This document shows, one piece after another, positions 5,939-6,111 of a DNA stretch of 6,111 bases. The position numbers were made by a program, and so were the translations under genes. The notes beneath the pieces were generated by a model. The model made no database searches. It was not told the DNA's origin and worked only from the letters and a program-made list of their open reading frames with translations. Source of the stretch: Nitrospirota bacterium (lineage in GTDB: Bacteria > Nitrospinota > Nitrospinia > Nitrospinales > Nitrospinaceae); NCBI GenBank assembly GCA_003229345.1, contig QIDN01000412.1, positions 1 to 6,111 on the forward strand, read 5' to 3'. Every line of letters starts with the position of its first letter. The first letter of the stretch is position 1.

Positions 5939-6111
5939 ATGATGGGAATTGGTTTTCCAGAGTTGATGATCATTCTGGTCATTATCATGATTATTTTTGG
6001 GGCGGGTAAACTGCCGGAAATTGGTAGTGCCTTCGGACGCAGTATCAAGAATTTTAAAACGTCCATGAAAGAGGCAGAAGAGGCGGAGCAAACCGCTCAG
6101 GTTGAAGAGGG
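5939..6111 (+). CDS. tatA: Sec-independent protein translocase subunit TatA/E (partial, C-terminus beyond right edge)
   Basis: TatA oligomerises in the inner membrane to let the Tat system export folded, often cofactor-bearing proteins with twin-arginine signals. The reading frame gives 57 residues before the edge. It shows the family layout: short N-terminus with FPEL (6-9), one membrane segment (about 9-21), the hinge FGAGKLPEIG (20-29), then a basic amphipathic helix (about 30-44) running into a Glu-rich, Ala/Gln-containing stretch. FGxxKLP is the TatA/TatB signature; the hinge favours TatA, but TatB cannot be excluded without the rest. Glu8 occupies the polar position at the membrane edge. 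The start is the first of two adjacent ATGs because GGGAGG (5924-5929) lies 9 bases before it; starting at the second would lose only one Met. A tatC may follow outside the window. The leader carries a terminator-like structure. Confidence 0.93.
   Translation, partial: MMGIGFPELMIILVIIMIIFGAGKLPEIGSAFGRSIKNFKTSMKEAEEAEQTAQVEE

Noticed and set aside
5837..6091. Minus-strand open frame of 84 codons over the tatA leader and start
   Set aside because: It is antisense to the TatA signature and has no recognisable protein features.

Overview
The window reads as ordinary Gram-negative bacterial chromosome of roughly 50% GC. It holds five protein genes and no RNA gene, mobile element or CRISPR array. 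A lipoprotein-type ApbE, a CBS-domain CLC chloride channel and a TatA subunit fit a Gram-negative with an energised inner membrane. The gene mix resembles the Nitrospinota/deltaproteobacterial-type lineages, but I cannot fix the phylum from sequence alone.

Layout, left to right. Positions 1-582 (minus) hold the first 194 residues of an ApbE-type FAD:protein FMN transferase lipoprotein, cut by the left edge. Three bases upstream of it, 586-2337 (minus) encodes a 583-residue CLC anion channel with two C-terminal CBS domains, so the two genes form a clc-apbE operon read leftward. A 249-base divergent region (2338-2586) carries a candidate promoter for each direction and a strong leader hairpin. 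Ribulose-phosphate 3-epimerase (rpe, 2587-3234, plus) follows and converges, with a 15-base gap, on a large TPR gene (3250-5541, minus). That gene encodes 21 gap-free 34-residue TPRs and little else. A 397-base gene-free stretch (5542-5938) separates it from tatA (5939 to the right edge, plus), which is cut after 57 codons.

The genes do not form one pathway. Rpe serves the pentose phosphate/Calvin cycle, CLC moves anions, ApbE flavinylates exported proteins, the TPR protein is a cytosolic scaffold and TatA exports folded proteins. Two points deserve most attention. First, the CLC protein has lost both proton-pathway glutamates (Glu-ex is Val135, Glu-in is Ile189) and has a changed chloride-filter loop, while keeping the central tyrosine and an intact fold. 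Second, the tatA leader contains an intrinsic-terminator-like hairpin and U-tract directly in front of the tatA ribosome binding site, which suggests attenuation or an upstream small transcript. I found no evidence of a multi-gene undescribed system.
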